Assembly (NCBI GenBank): GCA_905221605.1
Contig: CAJNDS010002402.1
Coordinates: 372,001-436,000, forward strand
Reading direction: 5' to 3'
Origin: Symbiodinium natans
Taxonomy: Eukaryota > Sar > Dinophyceae > Suessiales > Symbiodiniaceae
DNA: 64,000 nucleotides
Shown here: positions 58,046 to 64,000 of the stretch, one piece after another
Layout: each line of letters opens with the position of its first letter
Numbering within the stretch: position 1 is the stretch's first letter
Translations under genes and position numbers: made by a program
The notes under the pieces: generated by a model
Told to the model about the DNA's origin: nothing
Databases searched by the model: none
What the model saw: the letters and a program-made list of their open reading frames with translations, nothing else

Positions 58046-61000
58046 CACAATGCAGCTCAGGCTCCCGGCAATCTGCAACTCTTTGCGCAAATCCTGCGGA
58101 AAGGCACACCTAATCTGATATCATCTCACATGAACTCGCGTTGCGCGCATGAAGTGGGCTGGGCCTTCGGACCTTCCCTGTCCCAGGCTACCCAGGAGGT
58201 CAGGATCAAGGCATGCGTTGCCCACCTTTGCTGAGGGGGGGGGGGGGCATCTCTGACATGTCGAGTTTTATGTCGCTTCGTGCAGGCTTTGTCAAGTTCC
58301 CTGGTCGCAGCCTTCGCTGCTGACCCTGCACCTCCCAAGGCCACTCAGGTTAACTAGTTCACCGTTTCACTTGCAGGTGTTACGGCCAGGTGTGTTTGCT
58401 CCCCGAAGCAGAAACTTCAAGGCCGCCGCGTTGTCGTCCCTCAGCGCTGCTTGCAGCTGGGCGTTGGTGGGGCCCCTGGCGAGCGTAAGCAGCACAGCAG
58501 CCCTGCGGCACTTTTTTCACTTCCAAGCGCCTGCAGCATTGGCTTTCAACAAAGCCTCTGATGGAGGTGAGCCACATTGGGACACTCTCCCTGAGACTCG
58601 GCCAGAACCATCATGGCGCAGATCCGCGTGGATAGACGAAGTGCCACAGTGCTTCGTAAAAGCCTTGAATTAGTTGTAGTCACTACTTTGCACACAGTAG
58701 GCACATACTAATGAACCAAGACGAAGCACTGAGGTATCTGGCCATGGATCGCAGGCCCACAGCTGCCGAGGAGGGGCCAGGGATCCCACAAGCACAAGCC
58801 GACAAAATCTAGACCATTTCCCAGAGTCCGCACCTTGCTATTTGCTTGTCGCACTGATGGCACTAAACCTATCCGAGGAGGTTCGCGCCTCTGCAGTTTG
58901 CAGTGCTCTTGGCGACGCATTGAGCTCTGTCGCAAGCCGCCTCTTGGCGGCAGTGGGGCTGCGGCCATCATCGATCTCCACTCAAGATGTAGGCTTCGCA
59001 CATCTTGGTACCGGGGTGTTGAGTTGATGGTCTACCCCTGACAGCTGTGAGGTGAAGTCGCGGCTGGCACCCCACTCAGCATGCCAGTCTGGACGTCCAT
59101 GGTGCTCTGGCAGAGCTGCATATGACAGGCGACTTTTACTTGTCTCGGCTTCTGTCACCCTGGGCTTGGGCGCGGGGCCTGGAGCGAACACCGAGCTGTG
59201 GTGTCCAAGCGCAGCTTGAGTCCTTTTGGACAGCGAGGGTCACCAAAAGAAGTTCCTTGTTTGCCAAGGCTCGCTTGGATCAGCTGCTTGGATCGACGTG
59301 GCCGCAGGGGGTTACAGTAGGAGGTCGAGAGGATGCAAGAGGCTTCTTTCGTACTTTGAGCGGCATTGGGGTGCAGACTTGAAAAAAACTTTCTAGATTT
59401 CGGGACTCAGACACTTCCCCTGTGAGGCTGCGAGGCCCCTAGCTCCCGGTCCCCTGACCCACGCGCACCGGCCGAACCTAGGATAGCAGCCGCGGCGAGC
59501 AGCCGGCTGGCCAGACCTGCCATGCGCTGCCTCTGCCTGGCTGCAAATGCTGCGGCTGGGTTTCGTTTACTTTGCAGGGCCAAGTCAAGACCAAGACAAA
59601 ACCGTTGGCTACTGCTCCATCTGCTACATCCCTGTCTCAGGAAGGCAGCTTGCGGCCTATCCGACATCACCTGCGTCCCGCCATGCAGCTGCTGCGGATG
59701 CAGGCGCCGCAGACGTGTTGGAGAGTTCCTTGAGGCAGCGACCTAAGCCGAGGCCCAGCAGCCAGAGCCCGTCAGCGGTCTGCTCCGGGCAGCGTGGCAT
59801 CTCGCCTGAGCTTGAGACCCGCGGTGTGAGCATCGGACTGCCGAACCTCACGCTACTCACCTTGCTTCTCCAAGTAGATTCGCCGCATATCCTTTGTGGA
59901 AGCTAGCAATCTTGGTCTAACGAAGCTCTTTGGCACGCTTGTTAAGCCAACGCCCTGAATCTAAAACATCACGCCAGACACGCCAACGCCGTTTGCCAAG
60001 GCTAGCAGCAACTGCCTGCGAGTTCTGCAGCTCGGCAACCAGAGCACTTGTAAATAAGTACTTGTAAGGTTGCTTTTGGGCGTGCTTGGTGCCGAATCGC
60101 ACTCTTACTCGCCATTGTCGTGCTAGGCCACTACGTACTAGGATTACTAGGACGTGCAGAAGTGAAACATACTGAGATGACATAAAAGCCCCGTTGTACA
60201 AAGATTGGGAGGGTGTTGCAATGGGAGTCAGGGATACTCATAGTCAGAGCTTCGAGATGGGCTCTGATGTTCAACCTCACAACATCTTCCACCGACTCAA
60301 GGGAAGATGGCTGTAGAGTCGCAGGTGATCTCGACGAAATGACGGCCGACCTTGGGCTCTGTGCCCCGCAGCTCGGATTCCATCACCTCGATAGGGCCCT
60401 TGTCAGAATACATGTCGGGAAATAGAATGCCGGCTTGAGTCAGTCACCGAAGTCAGTAAACGCAGAGAGAACAAGAAGGACAGAGGGCCGAGTCAGGCAA
60501 CAGAGGGGCCTGAGTCGATAAACTGGTTCTGCCCAACTCGACCCTTTCCTGCTTCCGACCAAGTCTCCCGGGTTCTCCAACTCGGCGCTTTAGGGCTTCG
60601 AACTCCGCTTTTCAGCTTGTTCTCCGAACATCTCCCGTCATCTCCCGTCTATCCTGCCAGGCGCAGTGGTGCGGGAACTATGGTGGCCCAAGATCTTCTC
60701 CAGATCTTTCAGGCGCAAGCATGGCAAGGGATGCTAAAGGTGTCAGGGTCCCTGACAACTGCAAGTTAGTACGATGGCAGGGCCCCATGCAGCCTCAGGC
60801 ATCGAAAAGTTGAAGTTAAGAAGAAGCTGGATAACGAAGTCAAGCAAGGATTCGTAGGCTGAAATCTTCGGGGGGACCGACTCACCTTGACTCTGACCAA
60901 TGGGTGAAGATCTGTGTCCCTGAAGTCCTTCTCCACATCGGGCAACAGTGGGCCACTTCCGGCCTTGAGTCCCGGCAGCCTTGGGTGGGAAGGTTTTTTG

Positions 61001-62525
61001 TAAGATCACACAAAAAAGGGCTCAGAACGGCCCAGTTCCCGAAGTTAATGTATGTAAATCTGCGGGCATAAGGGTTTAGAGCTTAGGGATGTTTACAGGG
61101 GTTTAGGGTCTCCAAAATGGTACTCTGATCTAGGGAACCTACCAATGAAAGGATCCTGGCTGTGGGCTTCGCGCTGCGGCGGCATGTGCAGCTTGTGGCA
61201 TCACCTACATTCGCAGCAGTCTTGGCAGCTGGCTTGGCAGGACTGGCCAAGTCACTATAGACTGTATTGTATGCCTCATGATTCGCGAAGTTCTAAGACT
61301 ACACCATATATGATGCCTTCACGCGGTGCTATACTGCCACCACAGACCAACAAGGCGCAATCAAGCCCAGATCCTGTGCTAGCAGCGCACAAGGAGATCG
61401 AAGAGCAAGTGGTGCCGAGATGCTTGCCACGCGCTCGCTGGAGGCGCAGTCGAATCTTGAGATGTGTAACCCATGAGTAGGCCCTGGCTAGTTCCTGGCT
61501 CGTCCCTGGAGGTTTTGGCAAGCCTCTGTGAACATCTCAGTGCAGAAGCAGGTCGTGCCACGGCTTGATCCTATGCGAGATCATGCGAGCATGCAATGTG
61601 CCGTCCTCCCGCCCTGCCCTGACCTAATTTAGATGAGGTCGGTAGGAGTGTTCGAACTAAGGCAAGGGTGCCAAGGAGGTGCATGCCAAGCATGGCAAGC
61701 ATTGTTGTGCTGGCTCGGTGATGGCCCGCCTCTCCTCCCACGTGCCAGCCGTTCTGCGCTTTGTCCGCCACGGGCTTCATAGGCGGCCAGAACCAGGTGA
61801 TGTGTCTGTGCGAAGCAGTGCTTTGGATGCCGCCCGTGCCCTGCAACGTGCGGGCATCGGCGGCCACCCGACCGCCATGGCGACTGCGACCTTCGCTGCA
61901 CTCTTCACCGACCACGCGATGCGCCGCACTGCCGGGCTCCTGCTGCAGGCGCTGGCGCGCTCCGAGCCCCAGGTGGGGCCCCAGGTGGCCTCAGCAGGTC
62001 TGAGCATGCTTTTGCTTTTGAGTCGGATCGCGGGGTCTCCGCAGGCAGTTGCCGTGGCACTTCCACGTGGCATCTTGCCCGCAAGCTTCAAGCGTCTTCA
62101 ACATTCTTCAAGCCCCCATGCCGTGTGAATGTGCATTATCTGGCAGTCTCTTCGTGTCGGAACTGTGCCCAGGTCTTCGTGAAGGCTTTGCGGCCCTGCT
62201 GTGGCTAGCACCACAAAAGTTAGTCAGAGGCTTAGCCGCTTAGCTTCTAGCATCTGGCAGAGTCAACATGTTGCAATGATTCGAACTAATCATTCTAAGC
62301 CTTACAAGCCCGATCGCCGGTCTTCCAAGTTGCTTGGCGCGACACCCACCGACGTCTCCTCCAATGCATTCGCTGCTTCCGGCTCCCGGGCTCAAGACAT
62401 GTTGGTTCCGAGACCTGCAGCTAAGGTTGAGGGTTGGCAAGGGTTGGCAAGGATAACTTCCGAGGTCGAGTGGCGCGTGGGAAGTGGATCCACGCCATGC
62501 TCGCGGAGATGCAGAGCACCTTGGG
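58046..62525 (+). CDS. HEAT/ARM-like alpha-helical repeat protein, multi-exon
   Basis: Exons read as paired hydrophobic helices. 58046-58110: AAQAPGNLQLFAQILRKG. 58285-58348: ALSSSLVAAFAADPAPPKAT. 58377-58484: NFKAAALSSLSAACSWALVG, with a ttgcag acceptor and gtaagc donor. 58845-58986: NLSEEVRASAVCSALGDALS then SVASRLLAAVGL. 59080-59382: HASLDVHGALAELHMTGDFY, closing at a stop in this frame. 61718-62000: LSSHVPAVLRFVRHG, SSALDAARALQRAG, AMRRTAGLLLQALARSEPQV. 62452-62525: NFRGRVARGKWIHAMLAEMQ. HEAT/ARM solenoids act as scaffolds in transport, chromatin or proteasome complexes. The specific family is not recognised, and two genes cannot be excluded because a 2.3-kb gap separates the fifth and sixth exons. 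Confidence 0.5.
59383..61717. other. Gap between helical-repeat exons; no clear gene
   Basis: An open frame at 59547-59906 includes AADVLESSLRQRPKPRPSSQ and is Pro/Ser-rich. 60430-60530 repeats CCTGAGTCG/GAGTCAG motifs also seen at 38640-38715. 61065-61115 has TTTAGAG/TTTAGGG telomere-like traces. Probably intron or spacer. Confidence 0.3.
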
Positions 62526-62969
62526 CAAATGTCATCCGACGGTTTGGCACAGAGACCCGTGAGAGGGGCGAAAGCAGAATTACGAACCAAAACTATCACA
62601 AGTGCCGCCGGTCCATAATGACGATCCGTAGGCGCACAGGCACCTGAAAGCGCACCAGTGGTTCCGAAGCCTGTGACCTACTCTCGGGCAGCTTTTCAAT
62701 ACTGAGGTCAGGACTTTCTCGAAGGCGGGCTGCCTGAAAGGGTTCGCCGGTTCATCCATCTTTGATCATCTTTGGTCTGGTCCGGATGCCCAAGCAAAGA
62801 CTAAGACGACAAGGCGACTTCCCGCCGCTGCCCATGGATCTCTCCAACCGTGGCCCATCTCGCCTGGCGCCCTTCGGCGGCCGGAGGAAGGCCGAGGCAC
62901 TGGGGGCAATTGGGCCGGGCATGGCCTTCCAGCGATATGGGCAAGGAAGCACTGAAGCACTGAAAGCAG

Positions 62970-63107
62970 GGTGCGCTTGGAATCTCCTGCGACTCGCAGG
63001 ACATCACGGAGAATTGGCCTCGCCAAGCTCGTCTTCGCTTCCTCTATGGCCAGTTTCTGGCGCTTCAGCTGTTGCTCAGCTACTCTTGCTAGGGAATCGT
63101 GGGTCAT
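62970..63107 (-). CDS. Possible minus-strand exon (coiled-coil-like)
   Basis: On the - strand the frame reads THDSLARVAEQQLKRQKLAI then EEAKTSLARPILRDVLRVAG and DSKR. This is a charged helical pattern that looks more protein-like than the + strand frames here. If real it is the only minus-strand gene seen and would mark a strand switch near the end of the window. Adjacent - strand sequence (63124-63435) also stays open. No family is recognised. Confidence 0.35.
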
Positions 63108-63339
63108 CCCAGTTCCGTTGAAGTCAGCTGGAGCCCGTGTTTTCGGAGTAAGAGTGTGGATAAGCTGATATCAGCCGGACAAGCATGGGTGGTTGCACCA
63201 TTCTGGAAATTGAATCTGCATGCTTCAGCATGGAGTCTGAAGCTGAGGCTTTCACTGCCTCTCTCAACGGCTTGGCTGGCCTGCTTGTGGTTCCAGGGTC
63301 TCCAGCAGCGTGCTTGATCCAAGCTTCAGAGACAGATGG

Positions 63340-63600
63340 CCGAACCTCATAGCGAGACCAGGCCGCGACGTCATCCAAGAACGACAAGAGCGAGATCGGC
63401 ATCATCTTCGAGGCAACCGCTGTGCAGCTGGACACCAGGTTAGCGAGTCAGGCAGGAGCGAAGCGAAAAAAGTTGCTGGCGGTTCAGCCACACCAGGAGT
63501 GCACCCGCTTTCTCGGCCTCCGGAGCGCTGCCCACGCCACAGCCGTGGAGAGTGAGGCGCGAAAGGGTGAGCAAGATGGCAAGGGAATGGCATTAGTGTG
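63340..63600 (+). other. Ambiguous coding signal on both strands
   Basis: The + strand reads NDKSEIGIIFEATAVQLDTR then LASQAGAKRKKLLAVQ; the - strand reads VASKMMPISLLSFLDDVAAW over the same bases. Both are plausible and neither matches a known family, so no gene is called. The last 170 bp of the window show nothing recognisable. Confidence 0.25.
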
Positions 63601-64000
63601 CCTTGGCGGGACTTGTGTTCGCATGCTCTGCCCCTCAGTTTGTGTTGGACAGGGAATGGGCAACCACACTGTCCTGAGCTGCATTTCGGCGGTTCTATGC
63701 AAGGCCAGCTCGAGTTACATGGTCCGTCGGTTTTTGTTTTTCGGTCTTCCAGAAGGTCAGGTATGCTCAGGTCAAGCATTGAGTCATCACGTTGTGTTGC
63801 TTTGCTGAACAGACTTAGAGCATGTGCTGAATGACCAATCCCTGGTTCACCTTGAGCCTGTAAGGCCGTCCTCGCCGTTCTTTCCGAGGAGACGTCCGAG
63901 CGGGGACAGAAGTTTCAGGCAAGGAGAGTGAAAATAATGGAGGAGGGGCAGGAGAGGGAGTGTTCTATACATCTTGAGTACTCCCTCAGTATCATTATTG

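Overview
The window looks like nuclear DNA of a dinoflagellate, probably Symbiodiniaceae-like. The reasons are: (1) conserved eukaryotic proteins split into many short exons; (2) intron donors that are GC or GA as well as GT, often inside short direct repeats shared by both intron ends; (3) all recognisable genes on the + strand, as in dinoflagellate unidirectional gene arrays; (4) TTTAGGG telomere-type repeats inside the sequence; (5) heavy microsatellite content; (6) a non-LTR retrotransposon remnant with a YMDD-type reverse transcriptase core. The species is inferred, not shown. No prokaryotic operon, rRNA, tRNA or CRISPR array was seen.

Layout. 0-1 kb: 3' part of a membrane-tailed epoxide hydrolase, uninterrupted. 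1-9 kb: exon islands of one or more genes, including a phytanoyl-CoA dioxygenase (PhyH) C-terminus and TPR/Sel1-like helical repeats. 9-12.4 kb: non-coding with a GTGCGTGC array. 12.4-18.2 kb: a CTP synthase readable nearly end to end in about 20 exons. 20.0-23.2 kb: a class I PLP aminotransferase, also nearly complete. 23.7-25.7 kb: TPR-like exons, then an acyl-carrier (phosphopantetheine) domain cut into four or more exons. 28.5-28.9 kb: an unidentified exon pair. 29.9-33.4 kb: a repeat-rich block with a LINE fragment, a 600-bp CT tract and a pair of inverted homologous segments at its ends. 36.1-36.75 kb: TATATG array and a 347-bp inverted-repeat element. 38.25-44.6 kb: glutamate 5-kinase with a 2.6-kb intron that carries minisatellites and a 500-bp trinucleotide array. 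44.6-57.5 kb: sparse unidentified exons, microsatellites, a perfect (TTTAGGG)6 array and an inverted-repeat element. 58-62.5 kb: exons of a HEAT/ARM-like alpha-helical repeat protein. 63 kb: a possible minus-strand exon.

CTP synthase, the aminotransferase and glutamate 5-kinase all use glutamine or glutamate, but dinoflagellate gene neighbours are usually functionally unrelated, so this is not taken as a pathway cluster. The most notable observations are three families of short inverted-repeat (MITE-like) elements, two members of one family sitting in introns of different genes, and the non-canonical GC/GA introns supported by protein conservation. Exon ends were placed by eye from conserved protein motifs and splice-like bases and may be off by a few bases.
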